Assembly: GCA_964461535.1 (NCBI GenBank)
Contig: CAYWUY010000005.1
Coordinates: 33,128 to 97,127 of the forward strand
Source: Flavipsychrobacter sp964461535
Lineage (GTDB): Bacteria; Bacteroidota; Bacteroidia; Chitinophagales; Chitinophagaceae
DNA: 64,000 bases
Direction: 5' to 3'
The translations under genes were made by a program, and so were the position numbers. Of this stretch, positions 55,770 through 64,000 are shown piece after piece. The stretch's first letter is position 1; every line of letters begins with the position of its first letter. The notes below the pieces were generated by a model. That model did not search any database, had not been told where the DNA came from, and saw nothing but the letters and a program-made list of their open reading frames with translations.

Positions 55770-58214
55770 TTAAGTAGGGTCTACATCAAATATTATTTGT
55801 ACGCTATTGTAGCCTTTTTGGGTGAGTATATGTTGTCTTTGTAGTTTCATATATTGTTTCACACGTTCTAGTGTAGTGCTGTCTTTTTTACACTTTATCC
55901 ATATCTCATGAATATATTGGTTGCGTATACGGGGCACCAATGCAGGGCTAGGTCCTTCTACTTTTATGTCGGGTAGTTGGTGTAGTGCTTCTGCAAACTT
56001 CCCGGCACAATACATCACCTTACTTTCATCTTCATGCTTTACAATAAGCTTTATCATTCTGGTGTAGGGTGGGTAGCCAAATGCTTCTCTGAATTTTATT
56101 TCATGTTTGTAAAAACCTGTTACATCGTGCTCGCACACCCATTTTAATACAGGATGTGCTGCATTGTATGTTTGTATTATCACTTTACCTTCTCCGTCAC
56201 TTCTTCCGGCCCTCCCGCTTACCTGTTCCATTAGTTGAAAAGCCCTCTCATTTACTCTAAAATCTGGGAAAGAAAGCAGATTATCGGCACTTAAAATTCC
56301 TACTAGCGATACCCCCGAAAAGTCTAAGCCTTTTACTACCATTTGTGTGCCTACCAGTATATCTACCTTGCCTCTTTCTAGTTGCACAAATAGCTCTGCT
56401 ATGCTATTCTTTCTCCGCATGCTGTCTACATCCATACGGGCTATTTTTGCCTTAGGAAAAAGGAAGTGTACTTCCTCTTCTATTTTTTCAGTGCCAAATG
56501 TTTTACTGATTATTGAGGTATTACCACACGATGGACATGCATGCATTACAGCCGATTTAGTACCACAATAATGACAATGTAGTTTATCAGAACTTTTGTG
56601 GTAGGTAAGCGATACTGCACAGTTTTTACATTGTGGTATATAGCCACAGGTCATACACAGTTGGAATGGAGAATAACCTCTGCGGTTTTGGAATAGTATA
56701 ACCTGTCTCTTCTTTTCCAATGCTTCCCCAATAGCCTTTTGTAAGTCCGGTGTAATCATCTTTACTGGCGACTGAGGAGACAGGTCTATTGTCTTTGAGT
56801 TTACTAATGTTATTTCAGGCATTTTAACACCTAGGTATCTTTCCTTAAGCGGAACGTAGCCATATTTCTGCTGTTGTACATTATACAAGCTTTCTACTGA
56901 CGGCGTTGCAGAGCCTAATATCAGTTTAGCTTTGTGCAGCCCGGCTAAGTATATAGCTGCATCTCTGGCATGAAACCTTGGAGAAGTATCTCTTTGTTTG
57001 TAAGAACTGTCATGCTCTTCATCTACTATAACAATACCTAGATTAGTAAACGGTAACCATAAGGCTGAACGTGGACCAACTACTATACTGTGTTGTCCTT
57101 TTCTTACTTTCTCCCATATTTCTACTCGCTCGTTATTAGAAAAGTGAGAATGGTATACACCTAATGATTCACCAAAGTAAGATTGAAGTCTACTTACCAA
57201 TTGTGTGGTTAGTGCTATCTCAGGCAGTAGCATCAGCGCTTGCTTACCTTGTTGTATGCACTCGTGTATTTGTTGTATGTATAGTAGTGTTTTGCCACTG
57301 CCGGTTACACCATGTAGTAGTGTTACTGCTTTTTCTGTAAGGGTAGTTTTTAGCTTATCGTAGGCGGCCTGTTGGCTTTCGGTAAGTGTTACCGCTTTTA
57401 CTTCCTGATTAGTTTGTATGGGTATACGGTCTATAATAGATTCTTCTATTATTAGTATGCCTTTATCTACCAGTGTTTTTATGTGTATGGCAGATGCACC
57501 ACTTTTAGCCAGCAGAGCTTCATGTTTAACAATTCCCTCCTGGTGATGCATTTCTATAAAAGACATGATAACCGCAAGCTGCTTCGGTGCCTTTTGTAGT
57601 TGCTCAAAAACCAGCATTAGTGCATCTTCCGATGCGTAGTCTGGACTTAGGTGAACTATCTTTTCCTTCTTAGGTTTATATGCTTCTTCCAGAGCATCGT
57701 TTATCAGTATCAGCTCGTGCTCCAACAGTTCATTCAGCACACTCGCAAATTGCCTGCTACCGGCTATCTTTTTTAGCTCGGTTATGGTTATTTCTTTCTT
57801 GTTTTTTATAGCCTGTGCAGCTATTATACTATCATAGCTAATGGCACTATCGTCTATATCCTTCCCCGACCACAGTAATCTAGTTTCACCTATTAGCTTT
57901 AAGTGTGCTGGCAGTGCAGCCTGCATTACCTCGCCTGGGGCAGCCATATAATAGTGGGCTATCCATTTCCAAAATTGTAGTTGGCGCAGGTTTACCACCG
58001 GCTCTTTGTCCAGTATGTTTTTTATGGGCTTTACTTGATAAGCTTCTGGCTGCTCATTATGTATGTGTTCTACTATGCCCGAGTATAGTTTGTTTTTGCC
58101 TAAGTTTACCTCTACACGCATACCCACAGTAAGGTTGTCCTGTATATCTACAGGCACACCATAGGTAAGTACGTTGGGCATATTTAGAGGTAGTATAATA
58201 TCGGCAAACATCAT
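55770..58214 (-). CDS. priA: Primosomal protein N' (PriA helicase)
   Basis: 814 residues. N-terminal 3' DNA-binding domain; helicase core with Walker A HGVTGSGKTLLYIQQ (about 298-312), DEEHDSSYKQRD (Walker B/II) and GSATPSVES; a zinc region near 515-560 with CMTCGYIPQCKNC and CHYCG/CPSCG pairs; then QMVVKGLDFSGV and QVSGRAGR. It restarts collapsed replication forks. Standard length. Confidence 0.97.
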   Translation of the reverse strand: MMFADIILPLNMPNVLTYGVPVDIQDNLTVGMRVEVNLGKNKLYSGIVEHIHNEQPEAYQVKPIKNILDKEPVVNLRQLQFWKWIAHYYMAAPGEVMQAALPAHLKLIGETRLLWSGKDIDDSAISYDSIIAAQAIKNKKEITITELKKIAGSRQFASVLNELLEHELILINDALEEAYKPKKEKIVHLSPDYASEDALMLVFEQLQKAPKQLAVIMSFIEMHHQEGIVKHEALLAKSGASAIHIKTLVDKGILIIEESIIDRIPIQTNQEVKAVTLTESQQAAYDKLKTTLTEKAVTLLHGVTGSGKTLLYIQQIHECIQQGKQALMLLPEIALTTQLVSRLQSYFGESLGVYHSHFSNNERVEIWEKVRKGQHSIVVGPRSALWLPFTNLGIVIVDEEHDSSYKQRDTSPRFHARDAAIYLAGLHKAKLILGSATPSVESLYNVQQQKYGYVPLKERYLGVKMPEITLVNSKTIDLSPQSPVKMITPDLQKAIGEALEKKRQVILFQNRRGYSPFQLCMTCGYIPQCKNCAVSLTYHKSSDKLHCHYCGTKSAVMHACPSCGNTSIISKTFGTEKIEEEVHFLFPKAKIARMDVDSMRRKNSIAELFVQLERGKVDILVGTQMVVKGLDFSGVSLVGILSADNLLSFPDFRVNERAFQLMEQVSGRAGRSDGEGKVIIQTYNAAHPVLKWVCEHDVTGFYKHEIKFREAFGYPPYTRMIKLIVKHEDESKVMYCAGKFAEALHQLPDIKVEGPSPALVPRIRNQYIHEIWIKCKKDSTTLERVKQYMKLQRQHILTQKGYNSVQIIFDVDPT

Positions 58215-58244
58215 TGCAATATAAGCTTACAAATGGTAAAGTAA

Positions 58245-59417
58245 TTATAAGAATAGTTCAGCTGCTATATGGTCGGCAAATAGCCTGCCATATGCGGTAA
58301 GGTAGAGTGTGTTATTTTCTATTATTAGTTGTTTCTTGTCTATAAATTCTTCGGTTTTGCTTACTATATACTGGCATATATCCTCTCCATAGTTATTGGT
58401 TATGTGGTCAAGGCTACAGCCCCATTGTGTTCTTAAAGAAGTCATCACATATTCATTCACACGATTATCTCGGCTAAGTATTTCCTCTTCATAGGTCACA
58501 GTATTATCTGCTAACAGGCTTTTTATGTATAGTGCATTATTAGCAATATTCCATTTCCTGTTTGTGCCAGTATAGCTGTGTGCAGCTGGTCCTGCACCTA
58601 TATAAGGTACCCCTAGCCAGTAACTGGTGTTATGTCGCGCATAATATCCGGGTAAGGCTATGTTAGATATTTCGTAGTGCTCATATCCATTAGTTGTGCA
58701 GTAGTCGCTTAATATTTCAAATTGGTGTGCCGACTGTGCAGCATCTACCGGCCTCGATTTTTTCGTCTTTATTTGATGATGCAGGGCGGTACGCTCTTCT
58801 ACAGTTAGTGCATAAGCCGAGAAGTGAGGTATGCTAAGCTCTTTAACGCTTTGCAAATGCTGTCGCCATTCATTATCAGTCAGTCCTGGAGTGCCATATA
58901 TAAGGTCTATACTAATGTTAGTAATATCAGCATCCTGCGCCGCTTTTATACTGTAGATAGCCTCTTGTGCACTATGTGCTCTGTTCATGTATTGCAGGTC
59001 TGCATCTTTAAACGATTGCACGCCTATGCTCAATCTATTTACAGGAGTATGTCTTAGTGCTTTTATATAGGCTTTGTCAAGGTCATCGGGGTTTGCTTCC
59101 AGTGTTATTTCTTCAGGTGTATCTACTTTATAGTTACTACTTATGGTATCAATAACAGAGGCTATAGTATCTGGGCGCAGTAGCGATGGGGTGCCACCGC
59201 CAAAGTATATGGTTCTTATTTGGTAGTCTTCCAGTTCGTGCTTTCGCAGTACCAATTCTTTTTTTAGGGCGGTTATCAGTTCGTCTTTAAACTTAAGTGA
59301 AGTAGAAAAATGAAAATTACAGTAGTTGCAAGCTTGCTTGCAAAAAGGAATATGTATATATATGCCTGCGCTGCGTTCCGGTATCTGTGGTATGCTACGA
59401 ATGAAAGAATCAGTCAT
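58245..59417 (-). CDS. hemW: Radical SAM heme chaperone HemW-like protein
   Basis: 390 residues. The radical SAM Cys set CxxxCxxC is C26, C30, C33 in HIPFCKQACNYCNFH, with YFGGGTPSLL (SAM binding) near 70 and SIGVQSFKDADL further on. HemW proteins bind heme and SAM and deliver heme; they were long called HemN-like, and lack coproporphyrinogen oxidase function. Starts 30 bases upstream of priA on the same strand, so the two may be co-transcribed. Confidence 0.93.
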   Translation of the reverse strand: MTDSFIRSIPQIPERSAGIYIHIPFCKQACNYCNFHFSTSLKFKDELITALKKELVLRKHELEDYQIRTIYFGGGTPSLLRPDTIASVIDTISSNYKVDTPEEITLEANPDDLDKAYIKALRHTPVNRLSIGVQSFKDADLQYMNRAHSAQEAIYSIKAAQDADITNISIDLIYGTPGLTDNEWRQHLQSVKELSIPHFSAYALTVEERTALHHQIKTKKSRPVDAAQSAHQFEILSDYCTTNGYEHYEISNIALPGYYARHNTSYWLGVPYIGAGPAAHSYTGTNRKWNIANNALYIKSLLADNTVTYEEEILSRDNRVNEYVMTSLRTQWGCSLDHITNNYGEDICQYIVSKTEEFIDKKQLIIENNTLYLTAYGRLFADHIAAELFL

Positions 59418-59546
59418 TTAACTGCAAATTTAGGCTAATACCTACTACCCCGGCAGATATCAACATATTATAGTGGATAAAAAAATGTCAGCTTTATTCT
59501 GGTAAAGTGATACTTGGTATTTATTAGGTTTAATTTTGCAGCATTA

Positions 59547-60419
59547 ATGAAATATATTTTATATATACTATTTGCTTGCTTACTGTATGTTGCTCCGGCT
59601 CGTGCCGTGGTTAACACTCAGCAGTATGGCATAACCCTTACTGTAGATGCTAAAACCCAGGCTGCCGGTGTTGCTGCTTTAGTAGACAGCACGTTACGGA
59701 ATCATCCGCTGGTGGCAGCTAAAGCAGTAGTAAGCGATGTACAGAAGCCCCATAAATACGAATCGCAGACCGCAGATTTTTATTTGCTACTCTCGCTTTG
59801 CATTATGCTGGGTATAATTAGGTTTGTAGATGTTAGGTATTTTTATAATCTATGGTTAGCTTTTTGGAATCCTACCTTAAGCGTTAGGCAGCTAAAAGAC
59901 CAGTTGCAAAATGCGGGATTGCCTAATTTCTTAATGAATTTGTTCTTTACCATTACAGAGGGGGCATACTTATATTATGTGGTCAAGTTTTATACACCTG
60001 GTCGGTCAGATGTTATACCCTCTTCTCTACTTATTCTCATGCTTATAACCGGAACAGGTATTATTTACTTGGTAAAGTACTCAGCAGTGCGCTTTAGTGG
60101 ATGGGCATTCAGGGTAGAGGCTATAACCGAACAATATCTGTTTAATGTCTTTTTAGTTAATAAAATTCTATCCGTTGTATTAGTGCCTTTTATAATAATA
60201 TTGGCCTTTGCCGATAGAGAAGTTGCTGGGCAAATGGTGGTAATATCCTTTATAATACTGGGTATTATGCTCTTGAACCGCTATTTAAGATCGTGGCAAG
60301 TTTTCGGTTCGTTTTTCCAGTACAGTAAATTTCATTTTTTTATGTACCTTTGCGCCTCAGAAATTTTGCCATTGGCGGTTTTGATGAAATTACTCGTAAA
60401 AGGGTTGTTGTTTTATTAA
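59547..60419 (+). CDS. DUF4271 membrane protein
   Basis: 290 residues from ATG 59547 (MKYILYILFACLLYVAPARA, a signal peptide). A TTG-started frame begins at 59514 but the ATG fits the signal peptide. About six membrane helices follow (FYLLLSLCIMLGIIRF, MNLFFTITEGAYLYYVVKF, LLILMLITGTGIIYLVKY, VVLVPFIIILAFA, MVVISFIILGIMLLNRY, EILPLAVLMKLLVK). The family is restricted to Bacteroidota and usually precedes hemD, as here. Function unknown. Confidence 0.88.
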   Translation: MKYILYILFACLLYVAPARAVVNTQQYGITLTVDAKTQAAGVAALVDSTLRNHPLVAAKAVVSDVQKPHKYESQTADFYLLLSLCIMLGIIRFVDVRYFYNLWLAFWNPTLSVRQLKDQLQNAGLPNFLMNLFFTITEGAYLYYVVKFYTPGRSDVIPSSLLILMLITGTGIIYLVKYSAVRFSGWAFRVEAITEQYLFNVFLVNKILSVVLVPFIIILAFADREVAGQMVVISFIILGIMLLNRYLRSWQVFGSFFQYSKFHFFMYLCASEILPLAVLMKLLVKGLLFY

Positions 60420-60468
60420 TAGTAAATAATCGTATTTATCGTTACCAAATTTACCGAAATCCTCGATT

Positions 60469-61266
60469 ATGGCAAAAGCTGTTAGTACTAAAAAGAAAGG
60501 AACTGATAAGAAAGAAATAAAGGTTAGCAGTATACTCATTACGCAGCCAAGGCCTGAAACCGAAAAATCACCATACTTCGATCTTGCAAAAAAATTCGAT
60601 GTAAAAGTTGACTTTCATCCGTTTATCAGAGTTGAGGGTCTTAGCGGTAAAGAGTTTCGTAAACAGCGCGTTGATATAGCTGAATACACTGCCATCATCT
60701 TTACTAGTCGCAATGCAGTTGACCACTTTTTTAGGATATGCGAAGAGTTGAAGGTTAAAGTGTCGCAAGACATGAAATACTTCTGTATTACAGAGGCTGT
60801 AGCCTTGTATTTACAAAAGTTCATACTATATCGTAAGCGTAAAGTATTCTTTTCTGCTGATGGTTCTACCAATGGTTTGTTAGAAATTATTGGGAAACAT
60901 AAGGCTAATGAAAAGTTTATTTTGCCTTTATCCGACACTGTTAAAAATGATATTGCACAATATCTTATCAAGCATAATATCACTTATGTAGAGGCTTCAT
61001 TATATCGTACCGTTTCTAACGACATTAAAGAGGTTATGAACTCGGAATATGATATGATTGTTTTCTTTAGTCCGTATAGTGTGCAAACACTTTTCGACTA
61101 CGATCCTAAGTTCAAGCAGAATGGTATGTTAATAGGTGCCTTTGGCCCTACTACATCTAAGGCTGTGGAAGATAACGGTTTGAGGTTAGACGTTAAAGCC
61201 CCGGCTCCTAATGCACCCTCTATGGTGTCTGCTATCGAGGCTTATTTAACAGAAATTAGAAAATAG
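60469..61266 (+). CDS. hemD: Uroporphyrinogen-III synthase
   Basis: 265 residues, HemD fold: SSILITQPRPETEKSPYFDLA at the start, IIFTSRNAVDHFF (about 77-89), then YVEASLYRTVSND and MIVFFSPYSVQTLF. A basic N-terminal extension (MAKAVSTKKKGTDKKEIKVS) is unusual and of unknown meaning. It closes hydroxymethylbilane to uroporphyrinogen III in heme synthesis. The 49-base gap from DUF4271 suggests a shared transcript. Confidence 0.9.
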   Translation: MAKAVSTKKKGTDKKEIKVSSILITQPRPETEKSPYFDLAKKFDVKVDFHPFIRVEGLSGKEFRKQRVDIAEYTAIIFTSRNAVDHFFRICEELKVKVSQDMKYFCITEAVALYLQKFILYRKRKVFFSADGSTNGLLEIIGKHKANEKFILPLSDTVKNDIAQYLIKHNITYVEASLYRTVSNDIKEVMNSEYDMIVFFSPYSVQTLFDYDPKFKQNGMLIGAFGPTTSKAVEDNGLRLDVKAPAPNAPSMVSAIEAYLTEIRK

Positions 61267-61291
61267 TATACTACTATAATATTTTATTCCT

Positions 61292-61322
61292 ACAACTCTC
61301 GCTGCAATGCGAGAGTTGTTTT
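61292..61322 (+). terminator. Intrinsic terminator of hemD
   Basis: ACAACTCTCGC / GCGAGAGTTGT with a six-base loop, then T-rich sequence. Confidence 0.75.
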
Positions 61323-61335
61323 GTTTATAGCCCTA

Positions 61336-61368
61336 TTGTAGTGTAGCTAACCCATTTTATTAATATTG
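61336..61368 (+). promoter_or_regulatory. Putative promoter of the YyaL-like gene
   Basis: TTG (61336-61338), 22 bases, TAATATTG (61361-61368, one mismatch), four bases before the ATG. Confidence 0.35.
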
Positions 61369-61372
61369 CATT

Positions 61373-63382
61373 ATGGCAAATAGATTAATTCATGAGCAGA
61401 GCCAATATCTGCTTCAGCATGCAAATAATCCGGTAGATTGGTATCCCTGGGGCGAAGAAGCTTTTGAAATAGCCAAGGCCAGACAAGTGCCGGTATTAGT
61501 CAGTATAGGATATGCTGCCTGCCATTGGTGCCATGTTATGGAGCACGAAAGTTTTGAAAATGCCGATGTGGCAGCTTATATGAATGAGCATTTTGTGTGC
61601 ATAAAGGTAGATAGGGAAGAGCATCCCGATGTAGATCATATGTATATGGATGCAGTACAGGCAATATCCGGTTCTGGTGGTTGGCCGTTGAATGTTTTTG
61701 TAACACCCGATAAAATTCCGTTTTATGGGGGCACCTATTTTCCTCCTCGTTCGGCCTATGGTCGTCCGTCTTGGGGGCAGTTACTACAACGTATGTCGCA
61801 GGTATGGCACGAAGAGCGAGACTCCGTAACTCAACAGGCCGACCAAATGGTGAAGCACCTTACCCAAGTAGCGCAAAATATAGCAGGTAAAGATATTTCA
61901 GATTGGGATGCCGATTTGCAAAATCATATAATCAATAGCCTTTTAGCCTATGCCGATAAAGAGTGGGGCGGCTTTGGTAATGCACCTAAATTCCCTGGTA
62001 CTATGGCATTGAAGTACATGCTGGCGCATCACAATAAATTGGCTAATGCAGAAGCTTTGCAGCACGTACTATTAAGCCTGGATGCAATGGCTTATGGTGG
62101 TATTTACGACCATTTATTAGGTGGTTTTGCTCGCTACTCTACCGATAAACGATGGTTAGCTCCGCACTTCGAAAAAATGCTGTACGATAATGCGCTATTA
62201 TTAAGTGTATATGCCGATGCATACAAGCTAACTAAAGATGAACACTACAAGTCTGTAATGCTACAAACGCTAGCATTTTTGAGGAGAGAAATGAAGCATA
62301 GTGATGGTGGTTTTTACAGTGCACTTGATGCCGATAGCGAGGGTATTGAAGGTAAATTTTACACTTGGACATGGCAAGAATTAAATGATGTTTTAGGTGC
62401 CCAAGCAGCTAATTTTGCAGCTTATTTTGGTGCTGAAGAGCATGGTAATTGGGAGCATACAAACATACTTCATATACCTAAATCTAGTTGGGCAACTGCT
62501 AAGCAATTACATCCTCAGTGGCTAATTGAGGCTATGGAAAAACTTATACAGGTACGTGCCTCACGCATAAGACCGCTTACCGACGATAAGTGCCTGCTAG
62601 CATGGAATGCGCTGCTGAATATAGCTATGGTAGATGTATCAAATGCATTGGGTGACGATTCTTTATTGCAAGAAGCTATAACCCATATGGAATGGATAAT
62701 TGCTACTTACAATGCAGAAGGTAAATGGCTACATACCGCTAAAGATGGAATAGCTAAAATAACTGCCAAACTAGATGATATGGCCTACTTAGTACAGGCA
62801 ATGATACAGTTGGCTATCACATCAGGAGAAATGATGTATCTACAGCAAGCAAACGATATTTGCCAACATATTATTGCCCATTTCAATCACGAGTCGGATT
62901 GCTATTTTTATTACACATCAACAGAGCAGACAGATATCCCTGTTCGCAAGGTAGACCTCTATGATGGCGCATTGCCTTCTGCCAATTCGGTAATGGCACA
63001 TAACCTTTGGTTGTTAGGCATTTTTTATGAAAATGCCGACTGGATGTATCGGGCTGAACAAATGGTTCTAAAAATGACACCAAGTATCAAGCGTCATGCT
63101 TACTCATTTAGCTACTGGTCTTTATTGGCATTACAAATGCAAAAAGGTGCGTATTGGTTGGTATGCTCGGGGCCCGACGCTCATGTTATGGCAAAAGAAT
63201 TAAATAGCAATCCATTGTTCAATACGTATGCTATTTTATTAAATGTAGAAAAAATACCAGTACCTTACTTTAAGGGTAAGTATTCAGTTGATAAAACACA
63301 TATTTTTGTCTGTACAGAAAACGCATGCTTGATGCCGGTATCTGGGGTAGCGGAAGCCTTAAACTGTCTAAAATCATCCTAA
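61373..63382 (+). CDS. YyaL/SSP411-type thioredoxin-domain protein (DUF255)
   Basis: 669 residues. The N-terminal DUF255 thioredoxin-like domain has the CxxC C50-C53 in GYAACHWCHVMEHESFEN and YFPPRSAYGRPSW. The long C-terminal region is an (alpha/alpha) barrel like N-acylglucosamine epimerase/cellobiose epimerase (YDHLLGGFARYSTDKRW, PHFEKMLYDNALLL, LLAWNALLNIAM). Widespread across bacteria and animals; the substrate is unknown. Single-gene unit with its own promoter. Confidence 0.93.
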   Translation: MANRLIHEQSQYLLQHANNPVDWYPWGEEAFEIAKARQVPVLVSIGYAACHWCHVMEHESFENADVAAYMNEHFVCIKVDREEHPDVDHMYMDAVQAISGSGGWPLNVFVTPDKIPFYGGTYFPPRSAYGRPSWGQLLQRMSQVWHEERDSVTQQADQMVKHLTQVAQNIAGKDISDWDADLQNHIINSLLAYADKEWGGFGNAPKFPGTMALKYMLAHHNKLANAEALQHVLLSLDAMAYGGIYDHLLGGFARYSTDKRWLAPHFEKMLYDNALLLSVYADAYKLTKDEHYKSVMLQTLAFLRREMKHSDGGFYSALDADSEGIEGKFYTWTWQELNDVLGAQAANFAAYFGAEEHGNWEHTNILHIPKSSWATAKQLHPQWLIEAMEKLIQVRASRIRPLTDDKCLLAWNALLNIAMVDVSNALGDDSLLQEAITHMEWIIATYNAEGKWLHTAKDGIAKITAKLDDMAYLVQAMIQLAITSGEMMYLQQANDICQHIIAHFNHESDCYFYYTSTEQTDIPVRKVDLYDGALPSANSVMAHNLWLLGIFYENADWMYRAEQMVLKMTPSIKRHAYSFSYWSLLALQMQKGAYWLVCSGPDAHVMAKELNSNPLFNTYAILLNVEKIPVPYFKGKYSVDKTHIFVCTENACLMPVSGVAEALNCLKSS

Positions 63383-63465
63383 TGGGTGTACTTTTTATTG
63401 TTTAGGCCTCCAAATCCTTAACATTTTTTTACGGAAAGTTGTATTTTTGAAAAAATCTTTGAATA

Positions 63466-63496
63466 TTGTGCTTCGGTTTTGAATGTGATACATTTG
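63466..63496 (+). promoter_or_regulatory. Promoter of the gldK operon
   Basis: TTG (63466-63468), 20 bases, TACATTTG (63489-63496), a perfect -7 box, 49 bases before the gldK ATG. Confidence 0.6.
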
Positions 63497-63545
63497 CAAT
63501 CCCGAATCTTAACATATCAAATTGCTAAAATAACATAGTAGTAAT

Positions 63546-64000
63546 ATGAAAAAAACATCCCTGAAAGTCTCAGCTTTAGCATTGCTTGCACTAGCTTCAA
63601 GCTGTGGGCAAGGGGGCTCTAACGGTCAGCTTATTGGTGATCAAACGAGGCTCTTCTATAAGGCTCCAACACCTCTAGGAATGGTTTACGTACCTTCTGG
63701 CTCATATAAAATGGGTGCCAGTGACGAGGATATTCGTGGAAGGAACGATGCAACTATCCATTCGGTTCAGTTGAATGGCTTCTATATGGATGCAACTGAA
63801 ATTTCTAACCAAGAATATCGTCAGTTTACTAATTGGGTTAAAGATTCTATTGCTCGCTATCAATTACAATATTTTAAAGAAGTTGACAATCCTACAGGTG
63901 AACCACCATTGGATTGGAGAAAGCGTATCAACTGGAAAGATCCTGATGTGCAAGATCAGTTGGCTTCTATGTACATTCAACCGGAACAATCTGGTTGGGG
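63546..64000 (+). CDS. gldK: T9SS/gliding lipoprotein GldK (PorK), 5' part
   Basis: The visible 151 residues start MKKTSLKVSALALLALASSCGQGG, with a lipobox (LASSC), then APTPLGMVYVPSGSYKMG and NGFYMDATEISNQEYRQFTNWV, the formylglycine-generating-enzyme-like (FGE-sulfatase) domain of GldK/PorK. GldK and GldN form the periplasmic ring of the T9SS, normally followed by gldL, gldM and gldN. The gene runs off the right edge, so the rest of the operon is not seen. Confidence 0.92.
   Translation, partial: MKKTSLKVSALALLALASSCGQGGSNGQLIGDQTRLFYKAPTPLGMVYVPSGSYKMGASDEDIRGRNDATIHSVQLNGFYMDATEISNQEYRQFTNWVKDSIARYQLQYFKEVDNPTGEPPLDWRKRINWKDPDVQDQLASMYIQPEQSGW

Overview
The window is a gene-dense stretch of about 40% GC chromosome from a member of the Bacteroidota. 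The gene set looks most like Chitinophagales/Chitinophagaceae; that family-level placement is my inference. The phylum call rests on four things. Type IX secretion (T9SS) machinery and regulators are present (porX, porZ, a PorG-like barrel, the start of gldK). At least seven secreted proteins carry T9SS type A or type B C-terminal sorting domains. Promoters follow the Bacteroidota TTTG-N19-TAnnTTTG pattern. Shine-Dalgarno sequences are essentially absent. Three runs of exactly 100 N mark it as a draft scaffold. I see no phage, insertion sequence, CRISPR array, tRNA or rRNA.

Layout. 1-8.7 kb: start of an EnvC/M23-like murein hydrolase activator (minus), a YicC nuclease, DNA polymerase I, then a minus-strand run of a glucosaminidase/LysM protein, a hypoxanthine phosphoribosyltransferase and a T9SS cargo. 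8.9-17.1 kb: glnS, a PUR-family (DUF3276) protein, a minus-strand acpP-fabF-rnc-glycosyltransferase cluster, porX and a GNAT enzyme. 17.2-22.8 kb: a T9SS Ig-like cargo, rpmH-rnpA-yidD, a gamma-carbonic-anhydrase-like protein, an ArsR regulator, tsaB/ridA back to back, and a small coiled-coil protein. 23-29.6 kb: two tandem type-B (gliding-motility C-terminal domain) adhesin-like proteins followed by a PorG-like barrel; the second adhesin is frameshifted just after its signal peptide. 29.6-36.4 kb: DUF3050, murI, porZ-recO, a type II NADH dehydrogenase and comF. 36.5-43.2 kb: a FadL-type porin with an SGNH hydrolase lipoprotein, a carboxypeptidase-regulatory-like protein, and a long NHL/Ig-like cargo split by an artefactual gap. 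43.3-53.4 kb: an alpha/beta hydrolase with a GT2 glycosyltransferase, ahcY, a possible 32-residue membrane protein with a long structured terminator, a secreted serine hydrolase, purL with a PabA/TrpG-type amidotransferase, and a GyrI/DinB/WYL-regulator group. 53.5-64 kb: a sigma-54-type response regulator without a DNA-binding domain, a second NHL cargo, priA, hemW, DUF4271 with hemD, a YyaL-type thioredoxin-domain protein and the 5' part of gldK.

How it works together. Most of the window is housekeeping: replication and repair (polA, recO, priA), translation (glnS, rpmH, rnpA, tsaB), lipid synthesis (acpP, fabF), purine, methyl-cycle and heme metabolism. Interleaved with it is the T9SS: regulator (PorX), cell-surface component (PorZ), barrel (PorG-like), ring lipoprotein (GldK) and many cargos. 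I found no clearly undescribed multi-gene system. The items most worth a second look are an apparent ATT start codon for rnpA, the frameshifted adhesin, a scaffold gap flanked by a perfect 55-bp duplication whose collapse restores one gene, promoter boxes that sit 4-5 bases from start codons (possible leaderless mRNAs), and the small 46.9-kb transcription unit.
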